DNA from: Helicobacter sp. 11-8110
Lineage (GTDB): Bacteria > Campylobacterota > Campylobacteria > Campylobacterales > Helicobacteraceae
Direction: 5' to 3'
NCBI RefSeq assembly: GCF_003288905.1
Contig: NZ_NHYL01000003.1
Location: forward strand, 98,764 to 162,763
Length of the DNA stretch: 64,000 nucleotides
The notes under the pieces were generated by a model. It worked only from the letters and a program-made list of their open reading frames with translations. It did not search any database and was not told the origin of the DNA. Below are positions 56,171-64,000 of the stretch, piece by piece. Position 1 is the stretch's first letter. Each line of letters begins with the position of its first letter. The position numbers and the translations under genes are program-made.

Positions 56171-56899
56171 CTATAAACTTTTTCCAAGCGCAATCCAAGT
56201 GAAATCCGCTATAAAAGCAATAACTCCAAGAATGATAAAAATTGAGAATATAGCAATTTTGATATTGCGTCTTTTAATATTGCTTTGTGCCGTTGTTGGC
56301 GCTTCAAGAGGAACCCATTTAATAATCACACGATATAGTCCAATACTTGCATGCAAAACCATCACTACAAGTAAAACAAGATAAAACTCCGCTAAATTAC
56401 CTTGAACAAATCTTGCTGCTGAAGTAATCGCATTAATTTCTGTAGAGTTAAATAAAATAGTTACTAAATGAGCACCACCCAAGAAAAACAAAATAAAGCC
56501 TGTGAGGAATTGAATCCACCAAAGTGTTGTGTCGCAATGCTTCATTAAGCTTTTATGTGTTTTAAAAACCATAAGTTGTTGAAAATTTGCTGGGAATTTT
56601 CTCATTGCCAAAAAAGCATGTGTTACAAAAAATGCACTAATTACAATTACAACCAAAGTAGTGATTATAGGAATGCCTTTTCCAAAAATTAAAGATCCTT
56701 CGCTAAAAGCAACTACCGCATTAAATGCTTCAACTCCAAAAAGAATCGACGAAGTAAAACACATATGCAACAAAATAAACACAGCCAAAACTAGACCTGT
56801 GATACTTTGCCATTTATCCCAACGCGCTGGATTCTTTCTTTTTTTTCTTTCTGAAGTTATTTTAAGATAACTTTGAATAACGACTTCATCATTTTGCAT
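56171..56899 (-). CDS. frdC: Fumarate reductase dihaem cytochrome b subunit
   Basis: FrdC oxidises menaquinol and holds two haems b in the membrane. The 242-residue protein has five helices and conserved haem ligands His45, His94, His144 and His183, matching Wolinella His44/93/143/182. The quinol-site glutamate (Wolinella Glu66) is Glu67 in FSEGSL. Wolinella Glu180, essential for the E-pathway of proton transfer, is Val181 here (MVLHASIGLYR). The C-terminus is shorter than in Wolinella. It is the first gene of frdCAB. Confidence 0.93.
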   Translation of the reverse strand: MQNDEVVIQSYLKITSERKKRKNPARWDKWQSITGLVLAVFILLHMCFTSSILFGVEAFNAVVAFSEGSLIFGKGIPIITTLVVIVISAFFVTHAFLAMRKFPANFQQLMVFKTHKSLMKHCDTTLWWIQFLTGFILFFLGGAHLVTILFNSTEINAITSAARFVQGNLAEFYLVLLVVMVLHASIGLYRVIIKWVPLEAPTTAQSNIKRRNIKIAIFSIFIILGVIAFIADFTWIALGKSL

Positions 56900-57141
56900 A
56901 AAATCCTCCTAAAAGTAGTAAGTATGCCAAGTGCTAATGTAGCACAACCGCCCTTTATTTTCATAAACCTGGCTAATTATAAAATAAAAAATGAAAAAAT
57001 TCCATAAATATTTCAACTTTCTTTGATTAATAAAAAATGCTTTAATATTAAATTAGGTAAAAAGTATCGCTCTTGCTTAAAACTAATAAAAGATTAAGTT
57101 TTTATAGAATATAAAGAGATTAAAATTATTTAGGAGAAAAA

Positions 57142-57387
57142 ATGCTTCCCTTTAGCGATCAAGAATTATTAAAGCCAGTGGAGATTGTGATTGACAAAGT
57201 GCGTCCAATGCTTATTAATGATGGTGGAAATGTAACCTTGCTTAAAATTGAAAATGGCAAAGTTTATGTGCGCTTAGAAGGTGCCTGTAAAGGCTGTCCA
57301 AGTAGCTCAAAAACACTTAAATTTGGGATTGAAAGTGCGCTAAAAAATGAAATTCACCCTGATATTGAACTTGTAAATGTAGGTTAA
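57142..57387 (+). CDS. Nfu-type iron-sulfur carrier
   Basis: The 81-residue protein is a stand-alone NifU C-terminal domain with the cluster-binding Cys49-x2-Cys52 (GACKGCPSSS) and RPMLINDGGNVTL. It carries or transfers Fe-S clusters. The order nfu-orf-murE matches H. pylori HP1492-HP1494. It diverges from frdC. Confidence 0.92.
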   Translation: MLPFSDQELLKPVEIVIDKVRPMLINDGGNVTLLKIENGKVYVRLEGACKGCPSSSKTLKFGIESALKNEIHPDIELVNVG

Positions 57388-57388
57388 T

Positions 57389-58012
57389 ATGCGCTTAATC
57401 CAGCAAAGCTCAAAGTATTTAAAAAAGGCTCAAGAATCTTTTAAAAAGGGCGAATATTCAGAATGCCTTGAATTTTGTTCTTTAGCAAGTGGAATTCTCT
57501 CTGAAATTCAAGATAATCCTAATTTCGTCGCCAAAAATAAACCTTTTTTGCAAATGCTAACAATGTTGGCTGATATGGCGCTAGATCACAAGGATGAGGC
57601 AACAAGTTTGTTTGATTATTATCAAATCATTAAAGATTCTAAGACTTCTGATGCGCAACAAGAAATTATCGCGATGATAGAAAATTTTGATAAAAATCTT
57701 TTTGCACTTAATCTTGCACTTCAAAGTATTCAAGAAGCCGACATTGATAGAAGCGATGGAATCTTATACAAAGATTTTCAAAAAATAGCCGATGATATTG
57801 GCTTTAAGGAAGCTTTTGAGGATTTAATGTTTAGCACCAAAATCATATTCACACACAAGGGAGATTTTTTATTTTTTATGCAAAATCTCGTTGATTATGG
57901 ATTCAAAGATGTTGCGATGAATTATTTTGAAAATGTTGGCAATATTCTTTTTTTGGATAAAGATTTTCTAAGAATCTATAAGCAGATTCTTAAAGCAGGA
58001 GATTATAAATGA
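57389..58012 (+). CDS. Helical, TPR-like conserved protein
   Basis: The 207-residue protein is predicted all-helical; the first 35 residues (YLKKAQESFKKGEYSECLEFC) look like a TPR unit. No enzyme motif, signal or membrane helix is seen. It lies between nfu and murE and overlaps murE by 4 nt, as the corresponding HP1493 gene does. The function is unknown. Confidence 0.75.
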   Translation: MRLIQQSSKYLKKAQESFKKGEYSECLEFCSLASGILSEIQDNPNFVAKNKPFLQMLTMLADMALDHKDEATSLFDYYQIIKDSKTSDAQQEIIAMIENFDKNLFALNLALQSIQEADIDRSDGILYKDFQKIADDIGFKEAFEDLMFSTKIIFTHKGDFLFFMQNLVDYGFKDVAMNYFENVGNILFLDKDFLRIYKQILKAGDYK

Positions 58013-59313
58013 AAATTGCACTAGACATTTCTAGGGATTTTAAATTTTTAAGTGATGATTCAAGAGAAGTCTCCAAAGATTGTGCCTTTTTTGTTACGCA
58101 AAGCTCCCAAAAATATCTTAAAGAAGTTCAAAAAAAAGGCTGTGAGTTTTTTGTTACCCCCAAAGAATTATCAAGCTATTTAAAATTAGATTTACAATGC
58201 ATTGGTATTACAGGGACAAACGGAAAAACTACGACTGCTGCAATGATTTATTCTATCCTTTTGGATATGGGCTATAAAGTTGGTTTGCTTGGAACGCGAG
58301 GATTTTTTATTAATGGAATCCAAAAACGCCCAAAAGGGCTTACAACTCCCTCCACACTAGAAATTTACACTGCTATCAATGAAGCCAAACAAGAAGGTTG
58401 TGAATTTTTTGTTATGGAAGTAAGCTCACACGCTATTATTCAAAATAGAATCGAGGGCTTAGAGTTCGCGCTAAAAATCCTAACTAACATCACAAGTGAT
58501 CATTTAGACTATCACAAAACCCTAGAAAATTATATTGCAACTAAAAACTCTTTTTTTGCTAATCCAAATGACAAAAAGCTTATCAACAAAGATGAAAAAA
58601 ACGCTCAATACTCACTGCAAAACACCCTAACTTATGGAATTGAATCAGCCTCCACTTTTAGTATCAAAGCTTATAGCCTAAAAGGTGGAATCACCGCGCA
58701 AATAACCTATGGTAGCCAAGTAGCTACTTTGGATTCTTTGCTCCTTGGCAAACATAATCTCTATAATGCACTAGCCGCCATTGGTGCAGTGCAAATGCTA
58801 ACCCAAAAACCCCTGCAAGAAATTGCTAATCAATTAGAAAATTTTGGGGGAGTTATGGGGCGTATGCAAATTATCAACCAAAAGCCTCTTATTATCGTTG
58901 ATTTTGCACACACTGAAGATGGAATGGAGCAAATTTTTCAATCTTTTCTACATCAAAAAATCGCAGTGCTTTTTGGCGCAGGTGGCGATAGAGACAAGAC
59001 AAAACGACCAAAAATGGGATTTTGTGCAAGCAAATACGCACAAAAAATTTATCTCACAAGCGACAATCCACGCAATGAAGACCCTAAAATTATTATGCAA
59101 GAGATTCTAAGTGGAATCCCACACAATAAACTCTCAAGAGTTACCTTAGAAGTCAATCGCGCTTTGGCTATTCAAAAAGCCATTGCCCAACTCAAAGAAG
59201 ATGAAGTGCTGCTTGTGCTTGGAAAAGGCGATGAAACTTATCAAATTATTGGTGATCGCACCTTACACTTTGATGATTCAGAAGAGATAAAAAAGGCGCT
59301 TAAAGCCAAATAA
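58009..59313 (+). CDS. murE: UDP-MurNAc-tripeptide synthetase (meso-DAP adding)
   Basis: MurE adds meso-diaminopimelate to UDP-MurNAc-L-Ala-D-Glu. The 434-residue protein has the P-loop GITGTNGKTTT (66-76), the DAP-recognition motif DNPRNEDP and EVSSHAIIQNRIEG. It is shorter than enteric MurE because the N-terminal domain is reduced, as in H. pylori. Confidence 0.94.
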   Translation: MKIALDISRDFKFLSDDSREVSKDCAFFVTQSSQKYLKEVQKKGCEFFVTPKELSSYLKLDLQCIGITGTNGKTTTAAMIYSILLDMGYKVGLLGTRGFFINGIQKRPKGLTTPSTLEIYTAINEAKQEGCEFFVMEVSSHAIIQNRIEGLEFALKILTNITSDHLDYHKTLENYIATKNSFFANPNDKKLINKDEKNAQYSLQNTLTYGIESASTFSIKAYSLKGGITAQITYGSQVATLDSLLLGKHNLYNALAAIGAVQMLTQKPLQEIANQLENFGGVMGRMQIINQKPLIIVDFAHTEDGMEQIFQSFLHQKIAVLFGAGGDRDKTKRPKMGFCASKYAQKIYLTSDNPRNEDPKIIMQEILSGIPHNKLSRVTLEVNRALAIQKAIAQLKEDEVLLVLGKGDETYQIIGDRTLHFDDSEEIKKALKAK

Positions 59314-59315
59314 GA

Positions 59316-59954
59316 CTAATCCAAAAACTCTATAATTCCGCGCTTTAAAATAATTTTATTTTGCTTTTCTAAATCTTTCAAAACTCTAGAAACAGCCTCT
59401 CTAGCGCTCCCTAGTGCATTGGCAATTTCTCCATGTGTGATATAGAGCCTTTTTTTATCATTCCCATTAGCTTTAAGCGCTTCAAGCAAAAAGTTACAGA
59501 CTCTTTGGTTTAAAGATTCAAAAGCCAAAGAACTAAGCGAATCAACTACCTTGCTTAATCTCTGCGACACCAAATCTAAGTGAAATTGCTTTGCCTTAGG
59601 GTATTTTAAACTTAACTGATCAAATACTTTACTAGGCAGAATCCACACGCTAGAAGTCTCTATAAACTCCAAATTCACTTCAAAAGTGATATTTTTAAAC
59701 ATACAAGAAGCCGAAAGAATACAATAATCATCTTTATGGAGCACAAAAAGATTAATTTCTTTTGCATAAGAAGAAATGATATAAGCCCTAAGTGCGCCAT
59801 ATTCAATCAAAACTAACCCGCGACACTCATCTTCTCCACTAGCAATTCTCTGTCCTTTTGCAAAGCTCTTAGAATAAACTCTCTTGCAATAAATCTCCCT
59901 ATCTTCCTTAGAGACTTCCCATTTTTCCATTAATTCTAATATTGTTTGTTGCAA
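59316..59954 (-). CDS. Crp/Fnr-family transcription regulator
   Basis: The 212-residue protein has an N-terminal cyclic-nucleotide-binding-like barrel (about 20-120). A helix-turn-helix (about 168-190, THGEIANALGSAREAVSRVLKDLEKQ) follows at the C-terminus. It lacks the N-terminal cysteine cluster of oxygen-sensing Fnr. Campylobacter relatives control nitrosative or metabolic responses. Its targets here are unknown. It is convergent with murE, with 2 bp between them. Confidence 0.85.
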   Translation of the reverse strand: MQQTILELMEKWEVSKEDREIYCKRVYSKSFAKGQRIASGEDECRGLVLIEYGALRAYIISSYAKEINLFVLHKDDYCILSASCMFKNITFEVNLEFIETSSVWILPSKVFDQLSLKYPKAKQFHLDLVSQRLSKVVDSLSSLAFESLNQRVCNFLLEALKANGNDKKRLYITHGEIANALGSAREAVSRVLKDLEKQNKIILKRGIIEFLD

Positions 59955-60182
59955 ATTTTCCCTTTAGAGACTCTAAAATTTTGTATTTTGTCAAAATTTG
60001 CCTTACAATTCACTAAACAGCCCATTAAAGACAAATGAATAAATTTTGCATACAAACTAACCAGACAAAAGAGCTTAGGCTATTAGTTTTAATGCGGATT
60101 CTAAGGATGCTTTGGCTAGAATTAATCCAAAATCAATCTACGCTTTTTATTTTGTTGTGAATTGATACTTATGGGGGCAAAA
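59955..60182. other. Intergenic region upstream of the WYL pseudogene
   Basis: This 228-bp stretch has no gene that I can support. All frames are broken by stops and no clear repeat or RNA was seen. GGGGG at 60173-60177 may be the old ribosome-binding site of the following pseudogene. Confidence 0.4.
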
Positions 60183-61034
60183 ATGACAAATCAAGATGAG
60201 CAAATTGCCAAGATTTATGACAAAATCCCAAAAACATCACAGAACTTGCGCGTATCTTAAATGTAAGCACAAAAACTATAGAGCGCGACATCAAAAATCC
60301 ACTTATTTCTAATCAATTACAAAAAATAAGTCAAAAATGGAGCATAAAAGAAGATAGCAAAAGCGCCTTTGTATCAAATATGCTAGATAAACTCTCCTTT
60401 TATCTTGGAGAGGATTTCTACCAAAAGGCGTGTAAATATGTGCATTATGGAATTAGCATATGCATTTAGCAGACCTTTCCCTTTTTGTTGATATTGGCAG
60501 CAAAAAGCTAGAGAGCCAACACATTGATTATATTTTACTCTTCAATCATCAAAAAGATTCAGATTTAATTCAATTATAAGAATCAAAATAGGACTATTAA
60601 ACCTTTAAAAGTTGCTCTTTTTTCTAGTTTTTAGTATTTGGTGTGCCTAGAAAATGAGATTCTAAAAACGCTTTATTTAAAAAGCATCAAAGACATAAAA
60701 CTGCTAAAAGAAAATTTTGAAGCTTCACTAGATATAAGCAGAATCTTAAAAAATGCAAATTCTGTGGTTTAACAACAAGCCATATTTTATTGCAAGAATG
60801 CTAATTAGCGCAGAAGTGGCTAAATATTTCATCAAAAAACCACTTAAAACACAACGAATCATAGAAACGCTAGAAGATGCATCATTGATTATTGAGATTT
60901 ATATTAATGACAAAATGCAGATAAAACCCATAATCTATGAACACATCCCCCATATTAGACTTTTAGAACCACTTTAGCTAGCAAAAGATATAAAACAAGA
61001 GTTGCAATCTTTCATACAAATCCTAGAATCATAA
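60183..61034 (+). pseudogene. WYL-domain transcription regulator, decayed
   Basis: An ATG after GGGGG opens a regulator that can be followed only by switching frames. The pieces are a start (MTNQDEQIAKIYDKIPK), an HTH segment (ELARILNVSTKTIERDI), a middle region (LSLFVDIGSKKLE), a WYL core and a C-terminal WCX-like part (AEVAKYFIKKPLKTQRIIE, HIPHIRLLEPL). At least three frameshifts and in-frame stops are present. The Trp codon of the WYL core is now TAG (60632-60634). A 74-codon open stretch at 60753-60977 is only its C-terminal part. Confidence 0.8.
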
Positions 61035-61110
61035 ACCACTAACATTTCAAGGCAAAATGCCAAGAAACACAAGCTTTTTATGTTAGAATCACTAGATTTT
61101 GATTGTCTAG

Positions 61111-61748
61111 TTATGAAAAGCTATTTGAAATTTCTCCACTCAACAAACTATTATAAAAGCATTCAATCCTTTTTGCAAAATATTCTTTAAAATTTTCAGC
61201 ATTTATCATATCACTCTTTGCATTATTGCAAATACAACAAGCCAAAACGCAGTTATCTTCAACATAGCCTTTGTTTGGTTTTAGTCTTTCAATCTGCAAT
61301 GTGCTATTAAAAGATGGTTTTTTAGATTGTATAACCTTATTGTCAAATATTTTTTTAAGTTTTCTTCTGTGATTCCGCAATAATGACATTTTCTTTCTTT
61401 GGGATTTATACGCGCTTTCTCATACCATAGGGCAAATTTTTTCATTTCTTCAAATTTTTCATCAACTAATTTATCTACTTCTTCAAATTTTTTATCTTCC
61501 TCTTTATTCACGATTTCATATTTTCGCATTATTATTTCATAGTGCTCTTTTAAGCATTCCACTTCGCTAGTATCTTTTAAATTTAGCTGATTCCTTATCA
61601 TTTCAAAAATAGTAAATTTGCTCGATGCTTTATCAAGCAACTTCTCTGCGATATCTCTACTTCCAATAGCACCTTTAAGATATAATCTTAAGAAACTTTT
61701 CTTTACATCATCTCCTAGATTCTCGATAAAATCAACTCTATCTGCCAT
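61111..61748 (-). pseudogene. HNH endonuclease gene split by a frameshift at an A7 tract
   Basis: Two overlapping frames make one protein. The upstream part (61281-61748) gives a helical, charged N-terminus and RKCHYCGITEENLKK. The downstream part (61111-61389) continues LKKIFDNKVIQ to the zinc/HNH-like end EDNCVLACCICNNAKSD. The frame changes at a run of seven A on the minus strand (61350-61356); one extra A would restore a single protein of about 211 residues. The first HNH histidine is replaced (QIERLKPNKGY). It could be decay, phase variation, slippage or a sequencing error. Confidence 0.75.
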
Positions 61749-61763
61749 TTTTTCTCCTTTTAA

Positions 61764-62531
61764 TTATTCTAAAACATTAGCACTAATACAGTGCAACGCC
61801 CCTCCCTTTTTGATGATAGGTTTTAAATAAATACCCACCATTTGTTTGTCCTTGTAGATATTTTGCAAGAAGTTTAAAACCTTTTCATCTTCACTTATAC
61901 CATAGGTTGGCACAAAAATCACTTGATCAAATTCTATGAAATTTAAATATCCGCCCCATTTATACTTTTCCATAAATTCTTTAGAATAGCTCATCTTAGT
62001 AACTTGAAAACCCTCTAAAGCTACATTTAGCTTTTTAAAAAATTTATCATTTTCTAGCGAGAAATCATTAATCAATATGTGATTTTTGGTTACAAATCTT
62101 GCCATACTATCGCTATGCCCATAGCTATCATAGGCTTGTTTTGGCAAAAATATTATGCGATTTAATTTGAGAGTTTGCTTGAGAGTTTTTATAATTTCTT
62201 CTTCTTTTAGCAGCGGATTTTCACTAAAGATTTTCTCGCACATAAAGGCAATATCTTGCATTCTTACAAAATTACCACCATCAAGAACTAAATTTAAGTG
62301 ATTATCCAAAGGCTCTATGAAAGTCCTTATTTCAGGTCTTTTTTTGAGATAATTTGGATTATAAATATAACTTGTCGCGGTATTTTCATACACCAAGGGC
62401 ATAAAATCCCTTACCCATATATCTTTGCTCTCAACCTCCCTATAAGCAATATTAAATCGCTCAAAATGCTTAATGAGATCTTGATAAATACTTTGATGCT
62501 GTTTTTTTAAAAGATTAGAAATAGCTATCAC
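61764..62531 (-). CDS. Agmatine-deiminase/PAD-type enzyme, short form
   Basis: The 255-residue protein belongs to the porphyromonas-type peptidyl-arginine deiminase/agmatine deiminase family: WVRDFMPL (39-46), LDGGNFV (84-88), YGHSDSMARF with His139, and the nucleophile Cys248 in GGALHCISANVL. All catalytic elements are present, but it lacks about 80-100 residues of the usual N-terminal region (typical length 330-370). It may be a compact paralogue or a truncated gene that has lost full activity. It lies in a decaying neighbourhood. Confidence 0.78.
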   Translation of the reverse strand: MIAISNLLKKQHQSIYQDLIKHFERFNIAYREVESKDIWVRDFMPLVYENTATSYIYNPNYLKKRPEIRTFIEPLDNHLNLVLDGGNFVRMQDIAFMCEKIFSENPLLKEEEIIKTLKQTLKLNRIIFLPKQAYDSYGHSDSMARFVTKNHILINDFSLENDKFFKKLNVALEGFQVTKMSYSKEFMEKYKWGGYLNFIEFDQVIFVPTYGISEDEKVLNFLQNIYKDKQMVGIYLKPIIKKGGALHCISANVLE

Positions 62532-62600
62532 AAACCACCCTTAAATCTTTAAAGTCAATGATTCTCCATCATAAGAGATTTTATATTATAAAATCTCTCC

Positions 62601-63050
62601 CTAAAATTCTAACTTACCCTTAGAAACTTTATAATGTTTCATAGCAAACCCTTGAAGTTTTTGCATAATTTGCATTTTGTTAAGATAAAGCAAATCCTCT
62701 GTGATAGGAAACTTCAATGTTCGCAAATGAGACAAACCAGCAAGCGCGTGTATAGGCTCACTTGTGCGTTTGAAATTTGTTTTTATGTCAATTCTAGCTT
62801 CTTGTAGCTTTGTGTATTTGTCTTTTAGCCAAATGCTCTCTTGCAAAAACAAATCCAAAATGTCTTTATCCAAAACAAAATCAAGCTTTCGTATAAACTC
62901 CAAAGAGGAATTCACCATATCATAATGCCCCTTTAAAAACCACTCCTTCATACTTGAACACTCCAAAAACAAAGACTTTGTTTGGGTAAATTTCTCTGCA
63001 AGAAAACTTTTATCCACATGAGTTAAAGTGTGCTTTATAGTATCAAACAT
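62601..63050 (-). CDS. Hypothetical helical protein
   Basis: The 149-residue protein looks mainly helical, with no recognised family, signal peptide or membrane helix. I chose ATG 63050 because AAAGGA lies six bases upstream; a longer start at 63077 would place that site inside the coding region. It stands alone upstream of, and divergent from, ferritin. Confidence 0.6.
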   Translation of the reverse strand: MFDTIKHTLTHVDKSFLAEKFTQTKSLFLECSSMKEWFLKGHYDMVNSSLEFIRKLDFVLDKDILDLFLQESIWLKDKYTKLQEARIDIKTNFKRTSEPIHALAGLSHLRTLKFPITEDLLYLNKMQIMQKLQGFAMKHYKVSKGKLEF

Positions 63051-63286
63051 TCTAAATCCTTTGTTTTTTTGATTCATATAATATTAACCACAAAAAGCAG
63101 ACATTAACATTCCCTATTTTTAAAATATGATTTTTGCAAGTCAATAAATTTATATCAACAACCCGCACAACAAGAATCCTTAAGAATCTAGCATCTTTGC
63201 TTATTGATACTAATACAGAATCTTAAGAGAAATATTAGGCAATATAACTTAGAATTCAAACTCTAAATTTTCATTAAGGATATAAA

Positions 63287-63778
63287 ATGATTACACAAGA
63301 CATTGTAAAACTACTCAATGAGCAAATTGCAAAAGAAATGTTTGCGGCTAATTTGTATTTGAGTATGAGTTCTTGGTGCTATGAAAATAGCTTTGATGGT
63401 GCGGGTTTGTTTTTGTTTCAACATGCCGATGAAGAAAGTGGACATGCTAAGCGTCTTATTACATACCTTAATGAAACAGATTCTAAGGTGATCATTACAG
63501 AAGTCGCCACTCCAGAATCCAACTTTAATGGATTGCTTGATGTGTTTGAAAAAACATATGCGCACGAGCAAAAAATCACACAATCTATCAATAACCTTGT
63601 AGATTGCACCTTGCAAAGCAAAGACTACCCAACTTTTAATTTCTTGCAATGGTATGTAAGCGAACAACACGAGGAAGAGGCTTTGTTCCGTGGAATTGTT
63701 GATAAAATCAAACTTATTGGATCAAATGGTGATGGTCTCTATCTTGCTGATAGATTTATCAAAGACCTCACAAAATAA
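63287..63778 (+). CDS. ftn: Non-haem ferritin
   Basis: The 163-residue ferritin stores iron as a 24-subunit shell. It has ferroxidase-centre residues in NEQIAKEMFAANLYLSM (Glu17), ADEESGHAKR and the later EQHEEE. It resembles Helicobacter Pfr. AAGGAT precedes the ATG. Ferritin is typically PerR- or Fur-controlled in this group, but I saw no convincing box in its 208-bp upstream region. Confidence 0.95.
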   Translation: MITQDIVKLLNEQIAKEMFAANLYLSMSSWCYENSFDGAGLFLFQHADEESGHAKRLITYLNETDSKVIITEVATPESNFNGLLDVFEKTYAHEQKITQSINNLVDCTLQSKDYPTFNFLQWYVSEQHEEEALFRGIVDKIKLIGSNGDGLYLADRFIKDLTK

Positions 63779-64000
63779 ATCAAAGCTAGATTCTCTGCAG
63801 TCTCTGCTTGAGAATCTCAAGCTACACACTTCCACTCTAGGCTTTTTATACTTTTGTTTAAAGCTAAAAATTTATCAATCACAGCCCTTTGGTGCTACCT
63901 TATTATAAATATTCTAAAGAAAGCATAAAATAAAGATTCGGTTTTAAAAGGAATTTTAATCCTGCGTGGCTTACCGAAAACCACTTATTTTAGTCCCTTT
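63779..64000. other. Downstream end of the window
   Basis: No complete gene is supported here. GATTCTC and GAGAATC (63791-63818 region) could form a weak stem after ferritin. The final bases, read on the minus strand, allow a short open end ...GTKISGFR-stop, which might be the C-terminus of a gene outside the window, but this is too short to claim. Confidence 0.3.

Noticed and set aside
60753..60977. 74-codon open frame as a stand-alone gene
   Set aside because: It is the C-terminal piece of the WYL-regulator pseudogene in one of its frames.
63078..63286. Fur or PerR box upstream of ferritin
   Set aside because: Only loose AT-rich resemblance was found, with no palindrome of the expected quality.
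63690..63908. 72-codon frame overlapping the ferritin end
   Set aside because: It starts inside ferritin in another frame and has no family or ribosome-binding site.
1..64000. CRISPR array, insertion sequence, prophage or rRNA operon
   Set aside because: No regular spaced repeats, transposase, integrase, phage structural gene or rRNA sequence was seen in either strand.

Overview
The window is AT-rich chromosomal DNA from a Campylobacterota (epsilonproteobacterial) bacterium, most probably an enterohepatic Helicobacter close to the H. pullorum / H. canadensis group. The gene content and several local gene orders match Helicobacter: ffh-rpsP-khpA-rimM-trmD-rplS, an ArsRS-like two-component pair followed by hemB, ddl-hydrolase-murF-HIT, comEC...ubiA, thrB-ylxR-infB-rbfA-rimP, frdCAB, and nfu-orf-murE. 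Genes such as maeB, a PerR-like Fur protein and a full trp set, together with a FlaA-type flagellin, argue against H. pylori itself. The species assignment is inference.

Layout. 1-4.5 kb: a YbdD-like protein, a PerR-like regulator with a box in its promoter, then the SRP/ribosome-maturation operon. 4.6-7.0 kb: an AEC permease and HtrA. 7.2-8.9 kb: flagellin behind a sigma-28 promoter and a structured leader with a candidate CsrA hairpin. 9.0-15.8 kb: tryptophan biosynthesis split into divergent trpBA and trpE-trpGD-trpCF. 15.9-19.7 kb: a TPR protein, a CiaD-like protein, an ArsRS-like two-component system with an unusual leader, and hemB. 19.7-24.2 kb: a pseudouridine synthase, purB and a type II restriction cassette with one nuclease and two methyltransferases. 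24.2-27.4 kb: a small stress island (DoxX, aldo/keto reductase, exported alpha/beta hydrolase, exported cyclophilin-like protein) with two identical MerR-type promoters.

27.4-36 kb: envelope and cell-wall genes (HIT, murF, hydrolase, ddl, alr), a cytochrome c, tRNA-Phe, a 41-codon membrane protein and ileS. 36-43 kb: an AsmA-like protein, malic enzyme, mnmA, a Usp protein and comEC. 43-43.9 kb: a Sel1/Hcp-like exported protein flanked by two 130-bp copies of the 3' end of comEC. 44-52 kb: DUF502 and UbiA/MqnP proteins, two conserved unknowns, thrB, then the infB-rbfA-rimP-ribD block. 52-57 kb: hemW, tRNA-Ser and fumarate reductase frdCAB. 57-60 kb: nfu, a helical protein, murE and a Crp/Fnr regulator. 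60-62.6 kb: a decaying stretch with a WYL-regulator pseudogene, a frameshifted HNH nuclease and a short agmatine-deiminase-like gene. 62.6-64 kb: an unknown gene and ferritin.

The most interesting points are the paired MerR-type promoters with no regulator nearby, the loss of the E-pathway glutamate in FrdC, the comEC-tail duplication around the Sel1 gene, the structured leaders of flaA and arsRS, and the A7-tract frameshift in the HNH gene. I see no CRISPR array, rRNA operon, insertion sequence or prophage.
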